In this document: one piece after another, positions 1-8,689 of the stretch | Layout: every line of letters starts with the position of its first letter | How positions within the stretch are numbered: the first letter of the stretch is position 1 | DNA from: Klebsiella sp. RIT-PI-d | GTDB lineage: Bacteria > Pseudomonadota > Gammaproteobacteria > Enterobacterales > Enterobacteriaceae | Reading direction: 5' to 3' | Length of the DNA stretch: 64,000 bases | Assembly (NCBI RefSeq): GCF_001187865.1 | Contig: NZ_LGIT01000009.1 | Location: 992,001-1,056,000, forward strand | The notes under the pieces: model-generated | The model's database searches: none | Told to the model about the DNA's origin: nothing | What the model saw: the letters and a program-made list of their open reading frames with translations, nothing else | Made by a program: the position numbers and the translations under genes

Positions 1-380
1 AGCGCGCCTTCCGCAATGCCGACGCCATAATTTTGCAAAAACTCAGGGTTACGCAGCGTCGACAGCGTCACGACGTTGCTTAAACCTTCCGCACCGCAAA
101 AACGCGAATGCGCAAACGGCAGATCGGCCGAGATGCACAGCACCACGGTGTTCTCCATTTCTGTCGCCAGTTGATTAAACTTACGTACAGAGGCGGCACA
201 AACGCCGGTGTCAATACTTGGGAAAATGTTCAATACTTTGCGCTTACCTGCATACTGGGCAAGCGTCACGTCAGAGAGATCTTTTGCGACCAGTGTAAAA
301 GGCTGTGCCGATGCACCCGGCGCTGGAATAGCGCCAGAAACGGCGACCGGATTGCCCTGGAAATGCACGAGTTGTGACAT
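1..380 (-). CDS. tpx: Thiol peroxidase Tpx (3' end cut by window edge)
   Basis: Periplasmic or cytosolic 2-Cys peroxiredoxin that reduces hydrogen peroxide and alkyl hydroperoxides with thioredoxin. About 126 of the usual 168 residues are visible; the C-terminus lies beyond position 1. The peroxidatic cysteine sits in [14 protein letters not shown] and the resolving cysteine in HSRFCGAEG, so both redox residues are present. The start ATG is at 380, read leftwards, and the N-terminus [11 protein letters not shown] aligns with E. coli Tpx. It is divergent from ycjG across about 90 bp that should hold both promoters. Identification is from family recognition. Confidence 0.96.
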   Translation of the reverse strand, partial: MSQLVHFQGNPVAVSGAIPAPGASAQPFTLVAKDLSDVTLAQYAGKRKVLNIFPSIDTGVCAASVRKFNQLATEMENTVVLCISADLPFAHSRFCGAEGLSNVVTLSTLRNPEFLQNYGVGIAEGA

Positions 381-470
381 GATTTTCTTCCTGTTTACAT
401 ATAATTAACGCCGAAGCTAGTGTATGACATCAGCAGTTAACACGGCAAACGCTTTTAGCGAGGTTCATTG

Positions 471-1436
471 ATGAGAAGCCTGAGAGTGTATGAAGAAGCA
501 TGGCCCTTGCACACGCCGTTCGTGATTGCTCGCGGCAGCCGTAGTGAAGCGAAAGTCGTGGTCGTCGAAATTGAACAGTCCGGGATAAAAGGCACCGGCG
601 AATGTACGCCTTATCTTCGCTATGGCGAAAGCATTTCATCAGTGATGGCACAGATCATGGCCATCCGAAGCCAAATTGAAGCAGGGGCCACCGCCAGAGA
701 GATCCAGACCCTGCTGCCTGCCGGTGCCGCACGTAATGCCGTTGACTGCGCGCTCTGGGATCTCGCCGCCCGTACAGAGCAAAAAACGCTGTCGGCGTAT
801 CTGAACATTCCTGCTCCCCACCATATCACCACGGCACAAACGGTAGTGATTGGCGCGCCGGAGCAAATGGCAGCCAGCGCGTCCACGCTCTGGCAAAAGG
901 GCGCACGGCTACTGAAAATTAAAATGGATGCGCACCTGATCAGCGAGCGCATCGTGGCTATCCGCGCTGCGGCTCCCCAGGCCACATTAATTGTCGATGC
1001 TAACGAATCCTGGACTAGCGAAGGGCTCGCCGCGCGCTGCCAGCTACTGGCCGATCTGAATGTGGCGATGCTGGAGCAGCCGCTGCCCGTCGGAGAGGAT
1101 GAATCGCTGGCGAATTTTATCCATCCTCTGCCTATTTGCGCCGATGAAAGCTGTCACACCCGCGACGATCTTGCTGCGCTGACGGGGCGTTATGACATGA
1201 TTAACATCAAACTTGATAAGACGGGAGGGCTGACAGAAGCGCTGGCGCTGGCGCAGGAGGGGCGTCAGAAAGGATTCGACCTGATGTTAGGCTGTATGCT
1301 GTGTACCTCCCGGGCTATTGCGGCAGCCCTGCCGTTAGCCCATCAGGTGCGCTTCGCCGATCTTGATGGCCCAACCTGGCTTGCCGCCGATGCCGAGCCG
1401 TCACTGCACTTTACCACTGGAGAACTTCATCTCTGA
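471..1436 (+). CDS. ycjG: L-Ala-D/L-Glu epimerase
   Basis: Enolase-superfamily enzyme that epimerises L-Ala-D-Glu to L-Ala-L-Glu so that murein peptides can be degraded. The 321-residue length equals E. coli YcjG. Metal and catalytic signatures are visible: KIKMD (catalytic lysine region), IVDANESW, MLEQPLP, CADES and NIKLDKTGG. An upstream in-frame TTG at 468 exists, but the ATG at 471 matches the family start and has AGCGAGG a few bases upstream. The 3' end overlaps mpaA, which is convergent, by 10 bp. Together with mpaA and mppA it forms a murein tripeptide recycling neighbourhood. Confidence 0.95.
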   Translation: MRSLRVYEEAWPLHTPFVIARGSRSEAKVVVVEIEQSGIKGTGECTPYLRYGESISSVMAQIMAIRSQIEAGATAREIQTLLPAGAARNAVDCALWDLAARTEQKTLSAYLNIPAPHHITTAQTVVIGAPEQMAASASTLWQKGARLLKIKMDAHLISERIVAIRAAAPQATLIVDANESWTSEGLAARCQLLADLNVAMLEQPLPVGEDESLANFIHPLPICADESCHTRDDLAALTGRYDMINIKLDKTGGLTEALALAQEGRQKGFDLMLGCMLCTSRAIAAALPLAHQVRFADLDGPTWLAADAEPSLHFTTGELHL

Positions 1437-2140
1437 GCCTGCCAACGCAGCAGTCCGGTCATCGCGGACAAATAGTTTTCGCTGGCTTCATCACTGGAAA
1501 CTGGCGGAAACTCCGCGGTGATACAGGGCAGGTTAATATCGGCGCACCAGCTGCCAAAAGAGCCTGGCGTGTCGTAGCCGACGCTACCCACCAGCGGCAG
1601 CGAAAAAGCCCCGGCTAACCACTGCCCCAGTGCGGAGTGGTCGGGGTCTTCGATACAAGCCAGCGGATCGTGAAAAGAGACGACCCAGGCCGGGCGCGTC
1701 CGGCGGATCAGCTGGCAAAGCGCCTGTGTCTCCGGCTCTGAGCCTGGCGCATCGCCGGTAAGCAAAACGACATCGCGCTGCTGTGCCGCGCTGTTCCAGC
1801 GATAAACCGTCTCGCCCGGCTTCCAGTTTGCTGCCGGAAAATTGCGATTGAGATCGACACCATTAGCATTTGCCCGCAGACCAAGCTGGCAACCGTCAGG
1901 ATTGACCGTTAACACCACATGATGACGGCGTAATTCAGGGGGCAGGGTCCGTAAGGCACAGGAAAGGGTCACAATCGACGAATTTTCATCGCCGTGCGTC
2001 CCGGCAATAATCAGCCCGGCATCATGTCCTGCCAGCGGTGCCGGAAACCACAACAGCGGCGCACCAAGCACCGATTTTCCATAATGCAGCGTACCGGGCG
2101 GAAAGCCACCGCGTTGTGCCCGTGGGCGAGTGAGGATCAT
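1427..2140 (-). CDS. mpaA: Murein tripeptide amidase A
   Basis: Zinc carboxypeptidase (M14 type) that removes meso-diaminopimelate from the murein tripeptide L-Ala-D-Glu-mDap; its dipeptide product is the YcjG substrate. The zinc site is visible as GTHGDE (His and Glu), a later His in VVSFHD, and the likely catalytic Glu in ITAEFPP. Its 237 residues compare with about 242 in E. coli, the tail being a few residues shorter. Convergent with ycjG, overlapping by 10 bp. About 140 bp separate it from divergent mppA. Confidence 0.94.
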   Translation of the reverse strand: MILTRPRAQRGGFPPGTLHYGKSVLGAPLLWFPAPLAGHDAGLIIAGTHGDENSSIVTLSCALRTLPPELRRHHVVLTVNPDGCQLGLRANANGVDLNRNFPAANWKPGETVYRWNSAAQQRDVVLLTGDAPGSEPETQALCQLIRRTRPAWVVSFHDPLACIEDPDHSALGQWLAGAFSLPLVGSVGYDTPGSFGSWCADINLPCITAEFPPVSSDEASENYLSAMTGLLRWQAQR

Positions 2141-2278
2141 GGCATACCTCGTTCAATCTGTTTACATTCACAGTATAGTAATTTGTGGTAACGTCAATTT
2201 ACTGACACAAGTTGTTTGCATTTCTATTAAGCAAAACAAATAATTAATTCATTCTGTATTCACTTGCCGGGGAAGCTT

Positions 2279-3895
2279 ATGAAGTATCCTTTTTCGTTAA
2301 CCTGCTGTGCGCTATTGTGTACCTCGCTTTCATCTTTTTCATTTGCCGCAGACGTTCCGGCGGGTACGGTACTGGCTGAGAAACAGGAACTGGTGCGCCA
2401 TATTAAAGATGAGCCTGCCACGCTTGATCCGGCAAAAGCCGTGGGCCTGCCAGAAATACAGGTGATCCGCGATCTGTTTGAAGGTCTGGTCAATCAGAAT
2501 GAAAAAGGGGAAATTGTGCCGGGGGTCGCCAGCAAATGGCAGACCAGTGATAACCGCGTCTGGACTTTCACTCTGCGTGATAATGCCCGGTGGTCAGACG
2601 GCACCCCGGTTACCGCACAAGATTTCGTTTATAGCTGGCAGCGGCTGGTCAGTCCTAAAACACTGTCGCCTTTCGCCTGGTTCGCCGCGCTGGCAGGCAT
2701 CAACAATGCTCAGGCCATCATCGACGGAAAAGCCACGCCGGACAAACTGGGCGTCAGCGCCGTAGATGCCCGCACGCTGCGGGTGCAGCTGGATAAACCG
2801 CTCCCGTGGTTTGCCAATCTGACGGCCAGCTTTGCCTTTTATCCGGTGCAAAAAGCCAATGTAGAGAGCGGAAAAGAGTGGACGCGTCCCGGCAATTTAA
2901 TCGGCAACGGCGCGTATGTATTAAAAGAACGCGTGGTGAATGAAAAGCTGGTAGTCGAGCCGAATAGCCACTATTGGGACAATGCGAAGACCGTGCTTAA
3001 GAAAGTCACGTTTGTGCCGATCAATCAGGAATCCTCTGCCACCAAGCGTTATCTGGCAGGCGGTATTGATATTACCGAATCTTTCCCAAAGAACCTGTAT
3101 CAGAAGCTGCTTAAAGATATTCCAGGTCAGGTGTACACGCCGCCTCAGTTAGGAACGTACTACTACGCCTTCAATACGGAGAAGGGACCTACGGCCGATG
3201 CGCGCGTGCGCCTGGCGCTAAGCCTGACTATTGATCGTCGTTTGATGGCAGAAAAAGTGCTGGGGACCGGCGAGAAACCAGCGTGGCGTTTTACGCCGGA
3301 TGTCACGGCGGGTTTTACCCCGCAGAAAAGCCAGTTTGAGCAGATGAGCCAGGCTGAACTTAATGCCCAGGCTAAAACGCTATTGCAGGCGGCAGGCTAT
3401 GGCCCGAGCCGTCCGCTTAAACTGACACTGCTCTATAACACATCAGAAAATCATCAAAAAATCGCCATTGCTGTGGCATCAATGTGGAAGAAAAATCTTG
3501 GTGTCGATGTGAAGCTGCAAAATCAGGAGTGGAAAACGTATATCGACTCGCGTAATACCGGTAACTTTGACGTGATCCGCGCCTCGTGGGTCGGGGATTA
3601 TAACGAACCCTCAACCTTTTTGTCGCTACTGACTTCAACGCACAGTGGAAATATCGCCCGCTTCAAAAATCCGGCCTATGACAAAATCATTAATCAGGCC
3701 GCACTCGAAACGACTGAAGCAGCAAGAAATACTGATTACAATACCGCAGAGCGGATTATTGCCGAGCAGGCTCCCATTGCACCTATTTATCAGTACACTA
3801 ACGGCAGATTAATTAAACCCTGGCTGAAAGGGTATCCGATTAACAATCCAGAAGATGTTGCCTATAGCCGGACGATGTATGTTATTGAACACTAA
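2279..3895 (+). CDS. mppA: Periplasmic murein peptide-binding protein
   Basis: OppA-family solute-binding protein that captures L-Ala-D-Glu-mDap in the periplasm and passes it to the Opp permease. It has 538 residues, with a Sec signal peptide over about residues 1-23 (cut near FSFA/ADVP). An in-frame TTG at 2264 would give an implausible longer N-terminus; the ATG at 2279 has GGGGAAG just upstream and gives the family length. Strongly similar to E. coli MppA throughout, for example YYYAFNT and ENHQKIAIAVASMWKK. It completes the recycling set with ycjG and mpaA. Confidence 0.95.
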   Translation: MKYPFSLTCCALLCTSLSSFSFAADVPAGTVLAEKQELVRHIKDEPATLDPAKAVGLPEIQVIRDLFEGLVNQNEKGEIVPGVASKWQTSDNRVWTFTLRDNARWSDGTPVTAQDFVYSWQRLVSPKTLSPFAWFAALAGINNAQAIIDGKATPDKLGVSAVDARTLRVQLDKPLPWFANLTASFAFYPVQKANVESGKEWTRPGNLIGNGAYVLKERVVNEKLVVEPNSHYWDNAKTVLKKVTFVPINQESSATKRYLAGGIDITESFPKNLYQKLLKDIPGQVYTPPQLGTYYYAFNTEKGPTADARVRLALSLTIDRRLMAEKVLGTGEKPAWRFTPDVTAGFTPQKSQFEQMSQAELNAQAKTLLQAAGYGPSRPLKLTLLYNTSENHQKIAIAVASMWKKNLGVDVKLQNQEWKTYIDSRNTGNFDVIRASWVGDYNEPSTFLSLLTSTHSGNIARFKNPAYDKIINQAALETTEAARNTDYNTAERIIAEQAPIAPIYQYTNGRLIKPWLKGYPINNPEDVAYSRTMYVIEH

Positions 3896-3956
3896 ATTTG
3901 GCGCGATGATGCGCAATCCGGATGACAGCTGGATTGTGATTGTTGAATAAACAGGA

Positions 3957-3986
3957 AATAAAAAAAGCCCCCGTCAGGCGGGGGCT
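3957..3986 (-). terminator. Rho-independent terminator of the DUF2382 operon
   Basis: GC-rich stem AGCCCCCG / CGGGGGCT, followed on the minus strand by a run of T. It lies just beyond the stop codon of the minus-strand stress protein gene ending at 4008. It separates that gene from convergent mppA. Confidence 0.9.
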
Positions 3987-4007
3987 GTAGTAACAGAGTC
4001 AGACGGC

Positions 4008-5072
4008 TTAGAACTTCTTATCGTCGTCAAACTTGCTATCATGCAGGCGATCTTCATTGAGAAGACGATCTTTATCGGAAGCTGATTTATCTACCTCGAC
4101 TTCCTGACGACGTACGGTGTCATGCACCGTTTCAGTACGTTCAGTGCGCTCGGTATTAATACCGACTTCCTCACGAATATGGGTAGTTTTATTAACTACC
4201 GGCACTTCGTGTGATTCCTCAACTTCAATCGTTTTTTCGGACCAGTCAACATCATGCAAATATGTCGGCTCATCTACCGCCGAGCGGAAAACGTTAGCGT
4301 GATGCTCAGTCAGGGAGATGTCCTCAGACACATTCTCTTCAGTAGTATAACGACGCAGACGAATTTTACCGTCACTGACACGACGTTTGCCGATGTCCAC
4401 TTCTTCTTCAGCCAGTTTCAGCGTTTCGCGATCAACATCATCGCCAGTCAACGTGCGGTCACGCGTCAAATCGCGGGTATCAGAGAGATCGTCGGTATCG
4501 GTAATGTTATCCGATGAACTCCAGTCACGCGTTCTTTCTGAAGCACTAATCGTATCGCTATCGAGCTCAGTATCATGAGCACGAATACCGCCTACATTCG
4601 GAGGTGTCTGCCCGGCAGGTGCGATACCACCCACGCCGCCAACACCGGAAACCGGGTTATCAAGCGGACGTACACCGCCAACATCTGCAGCCGTGGTGCT
4701 GTCAACTTCACCAAGATAATCTCGCTCGGTAGTCGGGTCGTAGGTTCCGCGTAGAGATGAGTAGTCGGTAGAGTAACCGTCAAGCAGGGCTTCAACACGG
4801 TCAGCTTCATCTTTATCGACGCGTGCGGTCAACAGCACACCGCCCAGCTGAATAGCTTTGTTATATTCGGTGGCGTAGTCATCATCAACATCGTCCCCGA
4901 ACAGTCGCTGCCAGAAGCTGGGATGGCGAATTTCTTTATCTTCAACTCGTAATCTTTCGCCCGAAATAATATCAATATGACTTTCTGGGATACCTTCCGC
5001 AATGAGCTTTTCTTTCGCTGCTGCAGCCTGCTGGGGCTGCTCAAAGGCAGTAACGATCTTTTCATGAGCCAT
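4008..5072 (-). CDS. YsnF/17M-like stress protein with DUF2382 domain
   Basis: 354 residues, function unknown. Residues 1 to about 100 resemble the general stress protein 17M (YflT) domain: a short alpha/beta fold opening MAHEKIVTAFEQPQQA and including a GGVLLTARVD segment. The middle (about 110-215) is low-complexity, rich in Gly, Asp, Ser and Thr and likely disordered. The C-terminal part (about 215-340) is a DUF2382 domain built of charged beta repeats, for example GKRRVSDGKIRLRRY. It is very acidic and ends with KFDDDKK-F. A GAGGAG ribosome site precedes the ATG. It lies 41 bp downstream of a second DUF2382 gene, so the two probably form one operon. Such proteins are usually tied to general stress, but nothing here proves that. 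Confidence 0.85.
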   Translation of the reverse strand: MAHEKIVTAFEQPQQAAAAKEKLIAEGIPESHIDIISGERLRVEDKEIRHPSFWQRLFGDDVDDDYATEYNKAIQLGGVLLTARVDKDEADRVEALLDGYSTDYSSLRGTYDPTTERDYLGEVDSTTAADVGGVRPLDNPVSGVGGVGGIAPAGQTPPNVGGIRAHDTELDSDTISASERTRDWSSSDNITDTDDLSDTRDLTRDRTLTGDDVDRETLKLAEEEVDIGKRRVSDGKIRLRRYTTEENVSEDISLTEHHANVFRSAVDEPTYLHDVDWSEKTIEVEESHEVPVVNKTTHIREEVGINTERTERTETVHDTVRRQEVEVDKSASDKDRLLNEDRLHDSKFDDDKKF

Positions 5073-5113
5073 CTGAAATTCTCCTCGTGCTTAGGTTACG
5101 GGGTGTTTTAGTC

Positions 5114-5521
5114 TTATTCCTTGTCCGTGGAAATATCTATTTCCTGACGTCTTAATATGACGCTTTCCTGAAAATGTTCTGTAGTAAGTCTTTTTTTAAC
5201 GTGGATCTCCTCTACCAGAACCTGACGACGAATTATTTCCACTTCTTCTCTGATCACCGGGATGATATAAATATCACCCTCCTGACGAGCGACGGGGATA
5301 TTATCAGGTTGTATTATTTCATTTTTAACAATGCGATTAATTATTGCCTCATGATGTTCAAGCTCAGCTTCAATAATCTGCTCATCCGAAACTGTCTTGC
5401 GAGAAATCTGGATGCGGCGATCGACAATTTTTTCTTTGGTTAACGCAATTCTTTCTTCCGCTAAGGGAAGTGTTTCACCTGATGTTGGCGTACTATTATT
5501 TATAGCATCTTTGTTTTGCAT
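5114..5521 (-). CDS. DUF2382 domain protein
   Basis: 135 residues, nearly all DUF2382: alternating charged strands such as LPLAEERIALTKEKIVDRR, REEVEIIRRQVLVEEIHVKK and VILRRQEIDIS. No signal peptide or membrane segment. It is the upstream partner of the larger DUF2382 protein 41 bp away on the same strand. The ribosome site before the ATG is weak. Function unknown; the pairing suggests the two proteins act together. Confidence 0.8.
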   Translation of the reverse strand: MQNKDAINNSTPTSGETLPLAEERIALTKEKIVDRRIQISRKTVSDEQIIEAELEHHEAIINRIVKNEIIQPDNIPVARQEGDIYIIPVIREEVEIIRRQVLVEEIHVKKRLTTEHFQESVILRRQEIDISTDKE

Positions 5522-5737
5522 ATAACGTTAAGCCCGTGATTTTAAGAATCTTCTTGTCACTAAAAGTTAATCGTCTGATCCGACCGTCAATGTATTTAAG
5601 CATAGACCAAACGGTATATTTCGCCGCGTTGTAATTATGAAAAAATGTTAACAGATGATTTTTAAGCAATTAGTTTATGATGTGGTGCAGATGCTGGAAG
5701 GCGAGAGCAAAACGAAAAAGCGGTGTTAGGGCAGAGT

Positions 5738-5779
5738 AAAAAAACTCTCAGGAACATGAAATCCAGATGTTCCTGAGAG
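5738..5779 (-). terminator. Strong intrinsic terminator (minus strand)
   Basis: Perfect 13-bp arms at 5745-5757 and 5767-5779, loop 5758-5766, with seven A on the plus strand at 5738-5744 giving a U7 tail on the minus-strand transcript. The nearest upstream minus-strand coding gene ends about 190 bp away. Confidence 0.88.
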
Positions 5780-5864
5780 AATGCAAAGAGCATTATCATT
5801 ACAAGAACGGCTAATTTAAGCGATTAACAAGTAAAAAGATAGGCTATTAATAACTTTAACATTT
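5738..5864 (-). ncRNA. Candidate unannotated sRNA
   Basis: On the minus strand a perfect TATAAT (plus positions 5871-5876) is followed about 95 bp later by a 13-bp perfect stem, CTCTCAGGAACAT / ATGTTCCTGAGAG, with a 9-nt loop and seven T. A transcript from about 5864 to 5738 would be roughly 125 nt with an Hfq-style U-tail. The -35 match is poor. I do not recognise the sequence as a known sRNA. Alternatively this is the long 3' UTR of the lipoprotein gene ending at 5967, or an sRNA processed from it. Confidence 0.4.
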
Positions 5865-5966
5865 CTTTGGATTATATGTTGTTTTCTAATACAGGTTTAC
5901 GTGCTGAGGCAGGGCGCTACGAGGTGGGTTGGGTAAGCAGCCCAGTGACAGGGCTGCTTAGGTAAA

Positions 5967-6194
5967 TCAATGAGGGACTTCTGCGACGTTTTTCACTTCA
6001 GATTTATTAATCTGCTGCTTCACGCCATTCGCATCTTTATAGCCGAGCAGCCCGGTTTCAGACTCCTTCGGTTTGCCATCGCTAATAATGGTTCGGCCAT
6101 CATTGGTATGAATTGCGTAACTCGTCCGTGTACAGCCTGAAAGAACAGTCGCAGCCAGCAAAATGCCCAGGGGAATAATTAACGCCTTTTTCAT
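5967..6194 (-). CDS. Small YgdI/YgdR-family lipoprotein
   Basis: 75 residues with a lipoprotein signal peptide; the lipobox LSGC places the lipidated cysteine near residue 21. The mature part fits the DUF903 (YgdI/YgdR) SH3-like fold: YAIHTNDGRTIISDGKP and LGYKDANGVKQQINKSEV. GCGAGG precedes the ATG. The Asp-free +2 position (CTR) suggests outer-membrane sorting. A perfect 10-bp hairpin without a T-tract lies just after the stop (5934-5960). The family is of unknown function. Confidence 0.88.
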   Translation of the reverse strand: MKKALIIPLGILLAATVLSGCTRTSYAIHTNDGRTIISDGKPKESETGLLGYKDANGVKQQINKSEVKNVAEVPH

Positions 6195-6294
6195 GTTTAA
6201 CCTCGCTACTCTCTTGTTTTGTCAGAACTTAAGTATAGCAGCAAGGTAATTGTTTGCAGGGTAACTACAAAATTTGGCAGTCAAATCTCTGAAT

Positions 6295-8418
6295 TTAATT
6301 TTTAACCTCTGGCAGTAAAGGCTCGATAAATGCCGCAACAGGATTGAGTGTTTCCTGATGAACGTGGTTGTCGAGTAACAACATCATATCGTCGGCAGGC
6401 AGGGGATGCGCCAGGAAAAAGCCCTGCAAATAGTCACAGCCGAGACTGGTCAGTAAATGTTTTTGTTCTGCTGTTTCGATGCCTTGTGCGACAACGCTGA
6501 TATGCATTGAGTGTGCTACATCAATGATAGTAGAGACAATAGTCATATTTCTGCCGTTATAGCGAACGTCCTTAATCAGACTTCTATTAATCTTTAACTG
6601 CTGCACCGGCAGATTTTTTAGCTGCATCACGTTCGTATAGCCGGTGCCAAAATTGTCGATAGCCAGCGTAAGTCCTGATTGCATTAAGGTAGTTAACACG
6701 CGCAAACTGCGTTCGGGATGATTGAGCGCAACTGATTCCGCTATCTTGAGCGTGAGGCGGGCAGGTGAAATGGCATACTTTTCTGGCAATGAACTCAACA
6801 GAAGATGAGTCCGCTCATCATCGAATTGCTCGGCTGAAAGCGTAACCGAGAGGGTGAGTTCATCGCGGCCTTCTTCACTCCATGCCTTGAGTTGCCGACA
6901 GGCTTCTTCGAGGGTCCAGTTACCAACTGGGAGCAATTGCTGATACTCGGCCAGTGCCGGAAGAAATGTTTCTGGAAGTAAAATCCCGTTAAGCGGGTGA
7001 CGCCAGCGCAGAAGTGCTTCAAAACCCTGAATGGCATCGGTTTTGGTGTCGTAAATAGGTTGATACCATAATTCGAATTCCTGCCGTGCCAGTGCCTGCT
7101 GAACATCATGGCGCAGATTATCGTGATGAGCGGGTTGATACATAGTGTGCTGATTATACATCGCCCACCCATTGCGCCCCTGCTGCTTAGCGCTATCCAT
7201 CGCCCTGTCAGCGTTAGATTTGAGTTCCTGCACGCTCTCGCCGTGGTAAGGAAACATCGCTACACCCGCACTTAATGTCAGATTGAGCAGTTGACCTGCT
7301 TCATAAACCGGGCGACGGACGGACGCCACCAGCGCTGTCGCCAAATCGTTCATCTCGCCTTCACTGGTATCCGGGACCAGCAGAATAAACGTATCTTCCT
7401 GCGGTCTTGCCAGCAGCATTTTAGGACGTAAGCAGGCGCTCAGGCGGTTTGCGACCGACATTAAAAGGCGGTCGCCTGCCGCATGGCCGAGGGTGTCATT
7501 TATTAAGCTAAAACGGTCAAGATCCATAACAATGACGGCGAACGACGCACGGAGCTGCCGTGCCTGGAGCAAACATTCCTCAAGGCGAAAATCCATTTGC
7601 GTACGATTTGCCAGCCCGGTGAGAGCATCGTAACGCGATTGACGTTCCAGTTGCAGGTTCAATTTTTCGAGATCGTCCGACAGACGCGTAGTACGCACCC
7701 GGGAATCAATTGTCGAAAATACCAGCATAAATCCCAGTAATAACAAGGTAGTGGCCGTTACCCAGATAGAGAGGCCGCGCTCGCTCAGCCCCCCCGCCAG
7801 ACCCATACCATGTTCACTAAATGTTGCAGCACTCATCCCAATATAATGTACCGCAGCGACCGAAAGCCCCATCACGACTGCCGCCGCGATACGATTGCCC
7901 AGCCCTCTTTTATGACGTTGCCGCAGGCTAAATGTCAGCCATAAAGCGGCACCACAGGCAAGTAATGCCACAAGGACCGATAATGCAATAAGCGCTTTAT
8001 TCCAGTGAGGTGTTCCCTGCACCATGAGAGCCGACATCCCGGTATAGTGCATAGCGGTCACGCCACTGCTCAGAATTCCGGTGGCGAGGAGCCAGCGTTT
8101 GGGTGCAAGCGCACTGGCGGAGACGGCGATATTGATAGCGCCGACAGCGCAGATTATCGCTATCAACAGTGAAATAAAGGTGAGGATGAAGTCGTAGTGC
8201 ATGGGCATGATCATTTTCATCGATAACATACCGATGAAGTGCATTGACCAGATACCTATGCCTAAGGTTGCACCGGCAGACAAACGCCAGAAAAAATCTC
8301 TTTTACGCTGCGTAGCCGTAATCTTAGCTGCACAGTCAAGTGCCACAAAGGACGCAATGAAAGCGATAATAAAGGACATCCCGATCAAAACGGGGTCCCA
8401 GGAAACAAGCACCATCAT
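6295..8418 (-). CDS. MHYT-GGDEF-EAL protein with degenerate output domains
   Basis: 707-residue membrane signalling protein. Residues about 8-235 form an MHYT sensor of seven helices; its three metal motifs are at WSMHFIGM (58-64), TAMHYTGM (121-128) and AAVHYIGM (188-195). A GGDEF domain follows at about 260-425, but the signature reads QEDTF (340-344) instead of GGDEF. An EAL domain follows at about 435-685. It keeps EAL (467-469) but has Thr526 for the metal-binding Asn, Lys558 for Glu in the E-I-T-E motif, Asn589 for the second Asp of DDFGTG and Gln645 for the Glu of AEGVE. Both domains are therefore probably catalytically dead, and the protein may bind c-di-GMP or partners instead. In E. 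coli the place beside zntB is held by the diguanylate cyclase gene dgcM. Confidence 0.9.
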   Translation of the reverse strand: MMVLVSWDPVLIGMSFIIAFIASFVALDCAAKITATQRKRDFFWRLSAGATLGIGIWSMHFIGMLSMKMIMPMHYDFILTFISLLIAIICAVGAINIAVSASALAPKRWLLATGILSSGVTAMHYTGMSALMVQGTPHWNKALIALSVLVALLACGAALWLTFSLRQRHKRGLGNRIAAAVVMGLSVAAVHYIGMSAATFSEHGMGLAGGLSERGLSIWVTATTLLLLGFMLVFSTIDSRVRTTRLSDDLEKLNLQLERQSRYDALTGLANRTQMDFRLEECLLQARQLRASFAVIVMDLDRFSLINDTLGHAAGDRLLMSVANRLSACLRPKMLLARPQEDTFILLVPDTSEGEMNDLATALVASVRRPVYEAGQLLNLTLSAGVAMFPYHGESVQELKSNADRAMDSAKQQGRNGWAMYNQHTMYQPAHHDNLRHDVQQALARQEFELWYQPIYDTKTDAIQGFEALLRWRHPLNGILLPETFLPALAEYQQLLPVGNWTLEEACRQLKAWSEEGRDELTLSVTLSAEQFDDERTHLLLSSLPEKYAISPARLTLKIAESVALNHPERSLRVLTTLMQSGLTLAIDNFGTGYTNVMQLKNLPVQQLKINRSLIKDVRYNGRNMTIVSTIIDVAHSMHISVVAQGIETAEQKHLLTSLGCDYLQGFFLAHPLPADDMMLLLDNHVHQETLNPVAAFIEPLLPEVKN

Positions 8419-8689
8419 GCAATCCAGTATTAAAATAAGATAAGTCTAATTTAAGAGTATATGAGAGATTTTCATTTATGCGGCCTTTACGCAGAATTAT
8501 TTTTCTATGTATTAATAATCGCTTAAGTAATATCCAATTCTGGCTCTACAAGTGAGTAAACAGGCATTATTACGCACAAAAATCGTACGATTAGCTAATT
8601 GGTTTAACCCTTTTATTCTTTTGCTTACAGTTGCCTAACGACCACACATGGCTAGACTAACCTCACTAAACGTGGATGACGGAGGCGCT

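Larger units (their letters stand above)
5522..5966. other. 445-bp AT-rich intergenic region with signals
   Basis: It holds the promoter region for the DUF2382 pair on the left. It also contains a minus-strand intrinsic terminator at 5738-5779, a minus-strand TATAAT at 5876-5871 and a 10-bp perfect hairpin at 5934-5960. A 24-codon plus-strand ORF at 5655-5729 is possible but unsupported. See the sRNA candidate. Confidence 0.6.
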
